Below are positions 23,273-35,323 of a stretch of 64,000 nucleotides of DNA, piece by piece (the stretch's first letter is position 1; each line of letters starts with the position of its first letter). Source of the stretch: Euryodendron excelsum. Taxonomy: Eukaryota; Streptophyta; Magnoliopsida; Ericales; Pentaphylacaceae. The stretch covers positions 55,016,183-55,080,182 of the forward strand of contig CM065377.1 of assembly GCA_033060915.1 (NCBI GenBank), given 5' to 3'. Made by a program: the position numbers and the translations under genes. The notes beneath the pieces are model-generated. The model was given only the letters and a program-made list of their open reading frames with translations, searched no databases and was not told where the DNA came from.

Positions 23273-24996
23273 TTCTAAGTGTGGTTATGGCTTGCACTTG
23301 GTCATGACTTATACTAGGGTCACTCTTACCCTCGGTTATGTGCACTTGCCGAACCGCCGGGTTAGGTTGAGGTTGAGCCGGGAATCTTCCCGGAACATTT
23401 TGGGTCAAAGCTTGTGTCAACGTAGACATTTGCTTTTGGATGTCCTCAAGTAACCTATAGTGTTGGTCTAGCACTTTTTCTTGTTTATCAACCCTTGAAC
23501 TAACCCCCCTCATGTCATTGGCAAGTTGGTAAACATTGTCCTCTATGGGCTTCCTATGGAGGGGTTGGTAAGGCCTTGGTTGATTTTGGAATTGGGGCAC
23601 GGGTGCTTGTTGGTAAGGTGGAGGTGGATGTTGTGGTGGAAGTGCTTGTGGAGGTGGATGTTGTGGTGGAAGTGCTTGTGGAGGTGGAGGTGCTTGGTAT
23701 GATTGAGGGTTTTGATACCCTCCTTGATAGTTGTGGGAGTTTGAAGTCCCTTCATTGTTCCTCCACCCAAAGTTGGGATGATCTCTCCACCCCGGGTTGT
23801 ATGTGTTTGAATAGGGGTTACCCCCTCCTCTTGAAATATTGGCCAATTGCGTTAACTTGGCCGTGCAAAGCCTCCTTCACACCCGGAATGATTGGGCATG
23901 AAGCGGTGGTATGGTCCGAGGTTTCACACACAAGACAACATACTTCCCTCAACTCCTCACTCTCTACCGATTGAACTTTTTTCACCTCAAGAGCCTCTAA
24001 CTTTCTTGCTAAGGTAGCCACCCTAGCATTGACATCATCAACTTCCTTGAGTTGATATCTTCCCACCCCTTGTTGGATTGAGCGACCCTCGGGATTTTGG
24101 GTCCCGGTAAGTGCCCAATCTCTAGCCTTATTTGCCAAGTTATCAAAATAATCGTATACCTCATGGGGTTGCTTATCAAAAAACGTCCCCGCACACATGG
24201 ACTTGACAAATTGCTTGAGTTGGGGTGTCAAAGAAGAATAAAATGTGTTGATGACGTGCCAATCGGCGAAACCGTGATGGGGGCAAGAATTTAAGAGGTC
24301 TTTGAACCTCTCCCAACATTGAAAGAAATTTTCCCCCAATAAAGGAGAAAACTGTGAAATTTGCCTTCGAATGGCCTCGGTTCTATTTTCGGGGAAAAAT
24401 TTGCTCAAAAATTCCCCTTGGAGAGTAGCCCAAGAATGGATGGACATGGGTCGCAAGGAATTGAACCAAAGCTTAGCTTTGTCCTTCAAACAAAATGGAA
24501 AGAGTTTCAACAAAAATACTTCCCTTGGACATGAGTTGTCCATAACAATTGAACAAGCATCCTCAAATTCCTTAAGAAAAATGTAGGGTTGTTCCGAATC
24601 CATCCCATGGAATTGAGGTAACATTTGCATCATTCCCGACCTAATGTTTAGAGTGTTGTGATGGGGCGGGAAAACAATGCACGATGTTGGTGCTTGCCTT
24701 GGTGGGTTTAGGTAGTCTCGGAGAGTCCGTATAGGGGGAGCCGCCATGTCGCCATGATGGCTCCCTCTTTCAAACTCCTCATGACCTTCCGGGTGGACTT
24801 GGACATTTGGATGCAAGGGTTGAATATTAGGTAAGCCGGGTTCATTGGGATTTGCCATTGGAATGAAACCTAGGTCGACCACTAAAGGTAAGCTAGGTGT
24901 TGGTGAAGATGTGCTTGTGCTCTCAATGCTCTCAATCCTCACAAGGCGATGATGTTCGTCCCGCGTGAAATATGACATGCAAGAATGAATGCACAC
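23139..24996 (-). pseudogene. Athila-like gag, frameshifted
   Basis: The structural capsid/nucleocapsid polyprotein of the element. The N-terminal part (24996-23818) has the retrotransposon gag domain (WFNSLRP, FLSKFFP, CWERFKDLL, LANKARDWA) and one CX2CX4HX4C zinc knuckle (CLVCETSDHTTASC). The reading then shifts by one frame near 23840 and continues as a Pro/Gln-rich segment (23846-23139) that opens with PYSNTYNPGWRDHPN, a stretch common in Athila gag. Within it the 36-base words coding PPPQALPPQH are tandemly duplicated near 23630-23690. The frameshift is probably a mutation. Confidence 0.88.
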
Positions 24997-25471
24997 ATAA
25001 GGTTGGACCGATAAGGTCGTTCAGCACATCATACACAATTCCCTAGGCCGGACAACGGCTTTTTTTCAATTCTAGGCCGGACAACGGCTTTTTCTCAATT
25101 CAACTCCGTACCTCCAATCTCCACATACAATAAGCGTACCACCAATTTGAAACTTTCACACACTATCCTAACTCCACTAAATAGTCCCGAAGATGGATAA
25201 TTTCTTAACAAAAATGCAATGCAATTATGCTATATCAAACAAAAGAAACTAGAGAAAAGAAGAAATAGAAAATAATCCTAAAAATAAAACACCTTAAGGG
25301 AAATGAGAGTGTACCGGGGCCCGAAGCCCGTAGATGCTTCCCTCGGGGGTGGTGATGAAATCCACCCTTTTTGTGTGTTTTTTTTTTTCTTTGCTTGCTC
25401 TTCTTTTTTTTTTTTTTCAATTTTCTTTCGCAATCCTTAGCTTTCGTCCGGTGTAGCTTTTGCCTATGAAT
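24997..25471 (-). other. Athila-like leader between primer binding site and gag
   Basis: Untranslated leader. It contains a tandem duplication of about 33 bp (CTAGGCCGGACAACGGCTTT at about 25042 and 25073), a poly-T tract near 25380 and a poly-T tract near 25407. The open frames here have no recognisable domain. Confidence 0.6.
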
Positions 25472-25489
25472 TCCCCAGCAACGGCGCCA
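25472..25489 (-). other. Primer binding site
   Basis: The sense strand reads TGGCGCCGTTGCTGGGGA, a few bases after the 5' LTR end. This matches the primer binding site well known from Athila-type elements, usually assigned to tRNA-Asp. The tRNA assignment is from memory of the family; position and sequence are seen directly. Confidence 0.88.
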
Positions 25490-25494
25490 AAACT

Positions 25495-26891
25495 TGACAC
25501 GCCTCCAGTTGTGCTTCAACTGGAGCCACTCCGCAAGGGTACGGAGGTCGCGCTTGTAGTAAAACTGGAGGATCCGGTGTCGTTCTCTCCCAAGGGAATT
25601 CTGCAAATATAGCAACAAAGCTCAACTAGCACGGGTACTTATCTTAATGGATTGCAAATGAAAATTCTTAACATAAAAGAGACCGAAAATATGTTGGTTT
25701 TGAGATGATGATGGTTATATGCTTCATACAATAATTTAGTGACTATGAAAAAAAAACAACAAAAGCTAGTTTTATGTGATTAAGGAGAAAAGCTTGGACA
25801 TGGTTGTTTTGATCCACCAATTCACAACAAGGGTTTCCAATGAGAGGTTTTATAACTCAAATCAAGAATCACACCTTGGATTCTTGATTCGAAAAATGTC
25901 GGCTATAAAAATGTGGGTTTTGTTTGATTGAGCCTAGAGAGAGAATATATATAATTGGTACCCTAGAATCAAACCTTAAACATGTGCAATACCTATACCA
26001 AATGTTGATTTGTGCATAAATATTACCAAAGGGTTATGAATCTAGGTTTTTCTAATGAATCTCATACTAAATCAAATGAAACCTTGTAATTTTGAGGATA
26101 TGATTTTGAAGTTCATACAACCCATTTTCAACCCTTTTGAAGATCCTTGGTGGATCTTCACAACCACATCCAAGGAGTGTTTAGTTACTAGAATCCATGT
26201 TAACTAACATAAAAAGAGACAAATCTACCATTAAACTATAAAAAACTAGTGTTTGGTTGCCAAGAAAATGAGAGAAAGTGCCAAGAAAATGATGGAAAGT
26301 TGCTAGAAAATGTAAAAAATCATTCACTTCATATATATATCAAACATTCACTTACAATGATCCAAAAGCAATAAATGACATTAAATACAAAGCATTAAGA
26401 GTAGATCTAACCAAAAACCTTACAAGATAACAAAAATCCACTTTTGGAGCCTTCTTCCCGTCCAAACTGCTGCAGAAAATACCCTATATCACTTTTTGTC
26501 TCGAACAAAAGCTTTTATACTCTGCAGAAAAACAGAGTCTGTACACACCGATCGATCGGTGTACGACCGATCGATCGGCCGATCGATCGCCCGATCGAAC
26601 GGTCAGGGCGATCGAATGCCCGATCGATCGGAAAAACGCCCTCTCTAAAGTTTGCTGCAGAAGGTGAACAGAGCATCACCGATCGATCGCAGGATCATCG
26701 ATCGTTCGATCGGGCGATCGATCGGTCATACTCAAGATTGCCCATTTGCCTTAGTTTGAGCTCCAAATCCTGCAAAAAGTGTACAAAAAGAGTTTTAACG
26801 CGTTTTAGGGGTTAGAATACTAAATTAACACCAAATTTAACTATTCAACTAACAATTTAAGCCAAAAGATTACTATTTCTAAGGGTAATCA
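25495..26891 (-). repeat. 5' LTR of the Athila-like element (1397 bp)
   Basis: Minus strand TGATTACCC...GGCGTGTCA, bounded outside by AGCAT (26892-26896) and inside by the primer binding site. It is shorter than the 3' LTR because its CGATCGATCG cluster (26549-26726) has lost or never gained units. Confidence 0.95.
26549..26726. repeat. CGATCGATCG palindrome cluster in the 5' LTR
   Basis: The contracted counterpart of the cluster at 15149-15455, with the same flanking words (AACAGAGTCTGTACAC before, CATACTCAAGATTGCCC after). The length difference between the two LTRs shows that this segment expands or contracts. Confidence 0.9.
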
Positions 26892-26896
26892 AGCAT

Positions 26897-27762
26897 TTGA
26901 ACGGTACGACACAATGTTCGAACAGGACAACAGGCGTTAGAAAAATCAGCCTGTTTAAGGGTTGTTGTTAGTTTTACAATTTTTAGGTCTTATGTGAGAG
27001 CTTTAGAAAGATATAGAGCAGTTTATTTATAATTTTCTATAGTTTATCAATACTTTGTAATTGGATTCTATAGTTTCAATACAATTTCAATATATAAATT
27101 TGCGCATCTATAATGGGGTTGAGTAGCTAAATTCTATCTTGGGATCAATTGTGAAAATCGATTGAAGATCTCGGAAGAACAATGGAGATAATTAGGGTTT
27201 TAATGTTTTCATCTTCTTCTTCTTAATTCTTAGTGATCAAATCCTAGATATTTATGAAAACTTAGATTTTTTTACTAAGTTTGGTAATATCTATGCACAA
27301 ACCCTAATTTGGTATAGATATTGTACAAATTGATAGTATGGATCTATGACTCTAATTTTATTACAAACATAGGGTTAGTTATTAAAGAATTCATATTTTT
27401 ATTGTTAAATATCCCCAATCAAAGATTCATGACGTAGTCGATGATTTAAGTCATAAAAAACTTACATTGGAATTCCAAGTAAAACAATTGATTGAAACAA
27501 TTGATTTCAAGACTTTCTTTTATTTAATTAAAAATTATTTTCAATAGTTTAGTTTAGTTTAGTTAAATCAAACTTTTTTAGACAAACAATTTTTGGTTTC
27601 CTTTTAAAAACGATTCAACACTTTTGTGTTTTCTAAGAGGTGAGTGTTAGTCTAAGCTTTAATCTCAAATTTTTGTGTACACTCAACCTCGAACTCACTG
27701 AGTTATATTATTTCGCTATTCTACACTTGAAGTTATTCTCGAATACTGTGTGGTGCAAGTCA
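26897..27762 (+). repeat. Older solo LTR 'A', right part
   Basis: Continuation of the LTR split at 14104. Shared words with solo LTR B are in the same order: a GTTCGAAC region, TATGCACAAACCCTAATT, AATCAAAGATTCATGACG, ATAAAAAACTTACATTGGAATTC, and CAATTGATTGAAAC. It may end GTCA at 27762, followed by AGCAT (27763-27767) matching 13929-13933. The far end is less certain than the homology. Confidence 0.5.
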
Positions 27763-27767
27763 AGCAT

Positions 27768-28070
27768 CAAGCAAACTTTTATTTGGGGCAATATCCCTTC
27801 AATCGGCTGGTTTGCCCATTTCTCCCTCTGCCTTAAGGTCCAATGTTGCACTAGGACCTTTTCCAAGTGTACAGGTCATTTTTAATAGATTAATGATAGA
27901 CTCACTATTTTTTTATCAAATTTTAATCACAAATAGACAGGATGTGGTGAAATTTGTACTATCCAATACATTTGGAACACACAATTAGGGTATATCAGTA
28001 ATGACAATGCATGAAGAAAGACAGTGGTTGTAGCATTTTTATGTATTTATAATGCTCTTTACCATATCAA

Positions 28071-28101
<31 letters not shown>

Positions 28102-28140
28102 GCACATTCATATCTTATGTACACAAATGAGATATGAAGA
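27768..28140. other. Short intergenic segment with (GA)n
   Basis: No gene. It contains a (GA)n run at 28073-28096 and ends at the MITE start. Confidence 0.5.
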
Positions 28141-28320
28141 GGGTGTTTAGACGTAGCTTATTTAGTAGCTTATACCTTATGCTTATAACTTTTTTAAAAT
28201 ATATTTGGATAAGTGACTTAAAAAAGCAACTTATATCTAATTATGTTTTTTGAAAAAAAACTATTTTTAAAGGTAGCTTATTGAAAATAACTTATAGTTT
28301 ATGGCTTATAAACAAGGCAT

Positions 28321-29866
28321 TGATTACACCCCTAAAGTGTAATCATAAGCTCTTAATTTGTACTTTGTTAGACTTATATTGTAATTAATTATCTTATTTT
28401 AGTTAGATATTTGTTTGAGTATGGTTTGTATGTGTTTTGTAGGTTATATAAGCTAATAAAGACAAAAAGAAAGCAAGAATAACCAAAGCGGGTTCAAGGC
28501 GAATAATTTGTTCATAAAAATTCAGACTTATCTTGGTATTCTGGCCATATCCTTTTACTCCGATGTTTGATTGAGCTGATTTTTGAGTCATTGGAAAGAA
28601 TACTTCAAGAGCTACAATTTGTCCTCTAATGTGCATCGGTTGAATCGGCCTCTAAGGTGGTTAAAATCAAGTTTCAAGGTGAAGGGATGAATAGTAACCG
28701 ATCGATCGACCGTTCGATCGATGAATAGTGCCGATCGATCGGTGAACAGTACCCGTGAACAGTGACTGATCGAACACTACAGTGGCCGATCGATCGGCCG
28801 TTGAATCGGTAAACAATGCCGATCAATCGGTCGATACAGATCTGGAGCTTAAAAGCTATTTTGTTCGAAAAAAATGAAAAAAAGAAGATAGTTAGGATTT
28901 GTAGCAGCTAAGGGGGCGGCGAGAGAGCTCCTCCAAGGTTGGTTTTCTATGTTTATGTGTATTTTTAGCTTCGAATTATGTTTGTAATGGTAATGTAGGA
29001 GTAGAAATTGTAATTTTCTTTCATTGGTATGTATTTTTCTTTACTTTCTTACACTTTTCTTGTAACCAAACAGTTTTAATATTCAAGTAAATTATAGATT
29101 TAATTCTCTTTATGCTTTCTTTACATTTCTACATGCTTTTATGATGAATTCAAGTAGTTAGATTTATCTTGGGTATGATTGTGAAGATCCATCAAAGATT
29201 TTCAAGTATTTCAATGGGGATTCATAAACTTCAAAATTTTATTTCTAGATTTGTATAGTTCTATTTGGTTGGGTGTTGAATTTATTCGAAAACTTAAATT
29301 CATAACCCATTTCGTAATATTTATGCACAATTCAACAATTAGTATAAGTCTTGGTCATTTCTAAGGTTCGCTTCTAGGGTTTTATTAATTGGTTTAATCC
29401 ATATACTCAACTAAATATGAACTCAAGGTTTTATGGTCAAAATATTTCAAATCAAGAATTCACGATGTGATTCTTGATTTGAGTTATAAAAATCCTCTAT
29501 TGAAATTCTTATTGTGAATTGGTGGATTGAATCAATCATATCCAACCTTTTCATTTTAATTGCTTTACATTTAAATCAATTGCCTAGTTAACTGCTTTAA
29601 TTTTTATTGCACTAGTTTAGTAAATCAAAACCCCATCAAGAACCTAAAGATTTTCGGTCCTTTTCTTTTTCCTTTTATTTTAAATCCAATTCCCCACATA
29701 ATTGCAATTCAATCCTAAACTAGGTTAGTGTGAGTTAAGTACTAGAGGCTATATTTGGCTAAGTCCCTTGGGAGAAAACGATACCGGATTACCGGTTTAT
29801 ACTTCATAGTGACTCCCGTACTCTTGCGGGGTACTAACTTCATTTTGTAGTTTTCGGAGCGGGTTA
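28321..29866 (+). repeat. Solo LTR 'B' (1546 bp), relative of the Athila-like LTR
   Basis: It starts TGATTACACC and ends GGTTA (CA expected; one C to T change), flanked by GGCAT at 28316-28320 and 29867-29871. It aligns with the reverse complement of the Athila-like LTR: CCCTTGGGAGAAAACGATACCGG near 29762 against CCCTTGGGAGAGAACGACACCGG, CTCTTGCGGGG against CCCTTGCGGAG, AATCAAGAATTCACGATGTG, and TGTAACCAAACAGTTTT. It holds a CGATCGATCG cluster at 28698-28836. Without internal sequence it is a solo LTR. Confidence 0.85.
28698..28836. repeat. CGATCGATCG cluster in solo LTR B
   Basis: Palindromic units alternate with GTGAACAGT-type words (28731, 28745). The cluster sits at the same relative place in the LTR as in the Athila-like LTRs, so the feature predates the divergence of these LTRs. 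Confidence 0.85.
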
Positions 29867-30001
29867 GGCATCCAAACACTCCCGAAATATGAATGTGCAT
29901 CACATATTGGTATAAAAACACAAATGTTAAGAGGGATCTAAAAACAAATGTATGATGCGCATTCATATTTTATACCACACAAATGAAATATTGGCGTCGA
30001 T

Positions 30002-30100
30002 ACCCAACTAGTTCAGTGGCATTCGGTTGGCTGTAAAGTACCTCAGTTGTTGAGATCTTGAGTTCCACTCCCCCAAGTGGTGTAGTGGTTTATTTATGAT
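30002..30100 (+). mobile_element. Possible tRNA-derived SINE fragment
   Basis: AACTAGTTCAGTGG (box A-like, 30006) and TTGAGTTCCACTCCCC (box B-like, 30058-30074) sit about 50 bases apart, as in tRNA-derived SINEs. No tail or target duplication was defined. Confidence 0.35.
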
Positions 30101-30154
30101 TATTATTAAACTTGTTGTGATTGTTTATTTGTTAGACTTTCTCAGATAAATGAT

Positions 30155-31649
30155 TGTCTGGAATTGAATCGCTCTCAAAGATGGCGTAAATTTGAACTTC
30201 CTCACAAGAAAACGGGTGTCGTGATTGAAATATAAAACCCGGTAAGTCCGGATATCGTATCTTCAAGGACCAAGCAAAATATAGGCTAACAACACTTAAC
30301 GAACACTAGACTAGTTTGAATTGAATGCAACTATGTAAATTTAATCTAAATAAAATAAAAAATCAAAAACCTTTGTTGTTGGGAGAGATTGAGTTAGCTA
30401 AACTAATGCAAGACAATTAACAACTAATGAAAGCAATTAAAGCTAGGTTTAAATGTAATTAAGAACACTTGGATACAATTGATTCAATCTACCAATTTCT
30501 ACAAGAAATTCAATAAAGAATTGTATAACTCAAATCAAGGATCACTCTATGAATCCTTAATTCAGAAGATTTTGACCATAGAATCTTGAATTCATGCTTA
30601 ATTGAGTATAAATTTGTATTTAATTCAAAGAATCATAGAAGTAAACCATCAATTATGCAATCCCTATACCAATTTGAGAATTGTGCATAGAAATTACCAA
30701 TAGTGATTATGAATCTAAGTTTTCTATAGATCTACAATCCAATTAAGATGAATTTAGAGAAATCTAAAGATGAATTAATGTAATTCATATATCTCCATTG
30801 AAATCCTTGAAAATCCTTAGTTGATATTCATAATTACGTCCAAGTGGAAGGTTAGCTACTAGAATCCATAGAAGAAAGCATAAAGAAATGTAGATTTTGC
30901 ATTTAATTGAAAGAAATTTAGTGTTTTGTTTCATGAAAAATGAAGAAAAGTTAAGGAAAATGTAAGAAAATGAAGTTTCTCTCTCTAAAACTATTCCTAA
31001 AAAATTATACTTAAGCTAAAAACTAAGGAAAAATGTGAGAACCCTATTTTTGACAAAACAACGACTTTAAATAATAACAGAGCATTGTCAACGTCTAAAA
31101 AAGTCCAAATTGCTATTTTTGCTTTTGAAGGGTGTCTGAAGACCATTTGAACAGAGCTTTAGATTGAAAAAATACAATCTACTTCGCTTCGAACACAAAA
31201 TTTGTAATCTGGAAGTCTATGGTACTGTTCACCGTGCGAAAGGGTACTGTTCATGGTTCGAACGATACTGTTCACGGTTCGAATGGTCAGCTACGTTGCA
31301 GCTTAATTTTGACCACCTTAGAAGTCGATTTAGCCGATACACATTAGAGGCAAAGTTGTAGATCTTGAAGTCTTCTTTCTAATAACGTAAAAAATCAAAT
31401 CAATCAGACATCGGAGTAAAAATTTATGACCATAATACCGAAACGGTTTGGAATTCTCATTATCAGTTTGTTCGTTTTGAACCCGTTTGATCATTCTTGT
31501 TCTTTTTGCCTTTATTAGCTTCTATAACCTACAAAACACATACAAAACATAATCAAACATATATCTAATTAAAATAAGGTAATTAATACTTATCTAAATC
31601 TAACAAAATATGAATTAAAGGTTATGATTACGCTTTTATAATGTAATCA
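30155..31649 (-). repeat. Solo LTR 'C', inverted relative of LTR B
   Basis: Its reverse complement starts TGATTACATTATAAAAGCG and parallels LTR B in order: TTTTGTTAGATTTAG, TATGTGTTTTGTAGGTTATA, GCTAATAAAG, TTTTTACTCCGATGTCTGATTG, CTTCTAAGGTGGTCAAAAT. Near 30200-30290 it retains the CCGGTA..CCGGATATCG end region. In place of CGATCGATCG it carries a spaced triple of ACTGTTCA words with TTCGAA (31222-31283). The 30155 boundary is estimated from alignment; no clean target duplication was found. Confidence 0.75.
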
Positions 31650-32769
31650 ATAGTGTAGTTCTCTTCATATAATTATCTCCTATCAATTAGCAAAAAAAAT
31701 TAAAAAATGAAATATTGGCAATAGTCTGGTGGTCAAGAATTATTGCAAGTTATAAAGACTTGATTCTTTATATTGGCCTTTCTTTGCTTGCAACAACTAT
31801 AGTTGCTCCATTAACTTAGGGTTTTATAGATGCTTCTGCAATTTCAATCAAAGCACAAACAATTTTCATTCTTCTTCCCAAACTGCCCAACCAATTCCCC
31901 AGTAAATATAGAGCCAGTAATGGCAATAATAATCATCTATAAAAAATACAGTAACTTTCCTTTCCTTGCGTCTACGCAGTAAGGGTTCCAAATAAGGAAA
32001 CATCATCTCCGCATCTACGGGGTTTTCTCTTGTGTTTTGGTCATCGACTAACCAAAAAAAGAGAATTATGATTAAACTTTTTCATCACTAGTGCATTGTT
32101 TTATGTAGGAAATAACAGAACTATATAAATCACCCAAGATTACAACTAAGGAAGACGATTGAGAGAGAATGAGAGAGAACTAACATTGGCCATTGGCTAA
32201 TTAATGGCAATTACAGAACAATCATTAACAGTACTATATTTTAGGTGCATATTGTTTAAATTATATATTTCATTGGCACCACAGAAAGTTAACTAACAAT
32301 ATTCCAGGAATTGCTTCAACGACCCCATTTATGTGTGAAAATAAATGGAGCGGGTTCAAATCCTGCAACTTAATTGGTGCTGTGTGGTTGAGGCTCTGCA
32401 TTATCATTGGGGACTCATTTTGCACACAGTGCCACAGTGGATCCAAAGGGTCCCGTCTTGAAATTTTATGTAGAGAGAGAGAGAGAGAGAAAAGTGAAAA
32501 TTATGATACATGTCCATTTTCAGCTTGAACAGGACTCTGTAACATGCTAAATTCAAATATATTTCTAACCAAAATTAACCGTTAAATCAAGTAACACACA
32601 AGAAATTAAAAAAAAAAAGATCATATATCTCTGATTTGGTATTGAGTGTGTGTAATGAGTCTAGAAAAATTCTATATCGTATCGTCTCACTGGAAACCCT
32701 ATATCCTAGCTAGGCATAGAAAGGCACTGTTATTTTATGCTTGAACTTGGAAATTGGAAGCTATACACC

Positions 32770-33212
32770 TAATTCAAACCCGGAACCTTAATCATTCGAG
32801 GCATTTTAAGCCTTGAGCGCCTTGTGCCTCCGAAAGCCCCGTGGTGAATGTCGGCCCATTGGCCTATAAAGGCCACCAAAAGCCTGGGCTGAGCAAATTT
32901 TTTAGGCTCGCTTGTAATAAGGGCCAGGCTTGTGAAGAATAACTTGATACTTGGCCCAGCCCACAAACCATTATTCTAAAGATTTAGGCCTTTGACCTTT
33001 GACTTTATAAAGACTGAAACTACTCAGGCACATCGTTTATATCTATATTGTAACACAAACACACTATTTGTAAATAGCTTATAGGCAAGATAAGCGGGCC
33101 TTAGCTTCTTTTATTCTCTTCTTAGACAGGCTAGAGAATTTAAGTTGAGGCCCAACTCAGACAAGAACGGGCAAGTCCCGGCCCAGCCATATGCACCCCT
33201 ACTGAAAAGCCT
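32770..33212. repeat. GGCCC-rich repeat with CACCCCTA end (possible hAT-type MITE)
   Basis: Clusters of GGCCC/GGGCC words; the right end reads GGCCCAGCCATATGCACCCCTA, complementary in type to the TAGGGGTG start at 2386. The left boundary was not determined. Confidence 0.3.
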
Positions 33213-33531
33213 TCCAAACTTTTGGACAAACGCTTGCAAATGTGACTCCTTGTCATGTTGCATGAATCTAAAATTAGCTAGCTTAGATTTATGCACAAGT
33301 ATAGGCCTATTTCTTTTTAATATATTGGAGGGTCAAAACCTAGATAGGAGGGAGTGAGTCGAACCCATTACTACAAACATGGCTAGGGTATAATTATCAC
33401 CGGATAAACCTCTCTCCTCCTCCCCTATTAACTTTTAGAGAAGTGATGAACCCATTTCACATAATCAATCTAATTAAATGAATGCTCATAAGCTAAACGA
33501 AGAATATATAACAACATTTATATGAGTTGTC

Positions 33532-33735
33532 GGGTGTTTAGACATACCTCGTTTTTCTGAGTTTATGACTTAAGCTTATATATTATTGTATATTTTAAAA
33601 TATTTGTTTGGCTCAACCCCCGAAGAGCTACTTAAAAACCACTACTTAAAATAGCTTTTACACATCTTTATAAAAAGTTATTTAAAAAAGTTTTAGCTTA
33701 TAGTTATAACTTTTAAGCTACAGTTCAAACACCCC
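33532..33735. mobile_element. MITE with GGGTGTTTRGAC termini
   Basis: It starts GGGTGTTTAGAC and ends GTTCAAACACCCC, a terminal inverted repeat of about 12 bases. The interior is rich in AGCTTATA and ACTTAAAA words, like the split MITE at 28141. It has no coding capacity. Confidence 0.7.
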
Positions 33736-34850
33736 TATGCTTACATACTCTTGTTATCTACCCAAGTTTAAAACATTAGACACTATTTTTTAAAAATACT
33801 TCAAAGCGTCACTATCCACATAAATTGAAACTTTATGCAGTGTATGCATGGTACAAAGTAAGCAGTAAGACCTTAGCTTCGTCCTTGACGTAGGTGCGAT
33901 AATTTTTTTTGCAGATAGTTATGTGGTGCTGATAGACAATACTCCCTCACGAATATGTAAAGTAGTCTATCTACATATTTATTTTTCAAACTAGAGAAAA
34001 AAGACATCTACAAAATATCAAAATATTTGCATTAACAAGTAAATGTTAATAAATGTCCTTAGCCATTAACTTCAGTTATGATTTTTACTTTTCATATGTT
34101 CAATAGGTCTCCAACAAGTATTGTAAATAACAAATTGTTTAAAATATATTTAAGCTTAACTCGTTTAATTTTGAGGTTCATTTCAAATCAGCTTTAACCA
34201 AGCCGATCAACCCTAACCTTATTCTAAAAGTTTAAATACGAATAGCATTAGCATTAAATATTTGTTCCACACAAGGTAAGGTCTATTATTGGATGCACAT
34301 AAATATGCTTTGAGGCGTAAGTTAGGGTACTTGTTAGGATTTGGTACCTCAAGCCCATGAATAGAAAGCCAGTTGAGTAACCCTCTTGAGAAAGGCCTTA
34401 ATCATACAGATATATGTATCTATACAAACATATGCATGTACGTATATTCATATCGATCTACAAATATATGTATATTTACCCATTAAAAATGTTAAGAGAG
34501 GCTAGCACGCAAACTCCCGAGGATGAGAGACAGAGAGAGAGAGACAGAGAGAGGGGTCAACGGCAGAGCATGAATGTAAAAGCGCGTCCGAGTACATCGG
34601 ATGTGGGGGCCCTCACCACCACTCAAATAAACCGCGACAACACCCACACTCGTCGGCCGCCGGTGACCGTTAATCGGTAATCTCCTCCAGCCGATCCAAC
34701 CTGTTCTGGGCCCCATCTAAAAAATTCTAGGAAAAAAAAAGAAAAAAATGGAAAACAGAAGAAATTAGGACCGCCAAAGGGGAAAAGGGACACAGAAGCA
34801 CGGTCTGTGGGGTGGCAGCCCTGGTGTGTGGGGTGTTAGAGAGAGAGAGA

Positions 34851-35273
34851 GAGTCACAAACAACACAAATTTAGAGAGAGAGAAAAGAAACATCACGCAG
34901 GAGCTTTTGAGTTTTGCCCCCCCTCTTTCAGACAAGATGGTCGAAGAGAGGTTCCTCTTCTGAGATCATCCTGGAAAGGGCAGTCAAGAAAAAAAAATTA
35001 TTTTTTCAATTAATTTTTTCTGTAAATTATTTTATCCATTTTTTTTTTCTCTTGCTGCCTTTTCACTCAAAACTCTCGACAATCTCTCCTACCCATCATC
35101 ATCATTATCATCATCATCATCATCATCATCAACCACACCTGCATTTTCTTGAAGATTTGTTTATACCATTTCCACCTGAGAGAATCACACAACACCAACC
35201 ATCATCAACAGCAGCAAACAATTGTATCATTAACTGTCCGTTTGCCCCTTCTTTCTGGTAAATTTGTCTCTCT

Positions 35274-35323
<50 letters not shown>

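Larger units (their letters stand above)
14105..26891 (-). mobile_element. Full-length Athila-like Ty3/gypsy LTR retrotransposon, 12.8 kb, inactive
   Basis: The element runs right to left. The 5' LTR is 26891-25495, primer binding site 25489-25472, gag 24996 onward, protease, RT, RNase H and integrase down to 19235, an extra ORF 18528-17239, polypurine tract about 15630-15619, and the 3' LTR 15618-14105. Target duplications AGCAT flank it (14100-14104 and 26892-26896), so it is a single intact insertion. Absence of a chromodomain, the TGGCGCCGTTGC primer site and an extra ORF after integrase place it in the Athila/Tat group. It is broken: frameshifts in gag-pro near 23840 and at 23158-23165, TAG codons at 22223, 17539 and 17527, and a catalytic RT residue change. 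Low LTR divergence suggests a fairly recent insertion. Confidence 0.93.
28141..29883. mobile_element. MITE split by solo LTR B
   Basis: The left part 28141-28320 starts GGGTGTTTAGACG and is full of AGCTTAT words. The right end, CCAAACACTCCC at 29872-29883, is the inverted repeat of the start and lies just beyond the LTR and its target duplication. A relative at 33532-33735 has the same termini. Together these show the LTR inserted near the right end of an existing MITE. Confidence 0.75.
31655..34850. other. Intergenic region upstream of the receptor gene
   Basis: No gene was recognised. It includes the GGCCC-rich repeat (32770-33212), a MITE (33532-33735), short GA runs near 32471 and 34526, and AT-rich filler. 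Confidence 0.5.

Noticed and set aside
23576..23974. Plus-strand frame opposite gag with Val/Glu repeats
   Set aside because: Antisense shadow of the Pro/Gln-rich gag segment.
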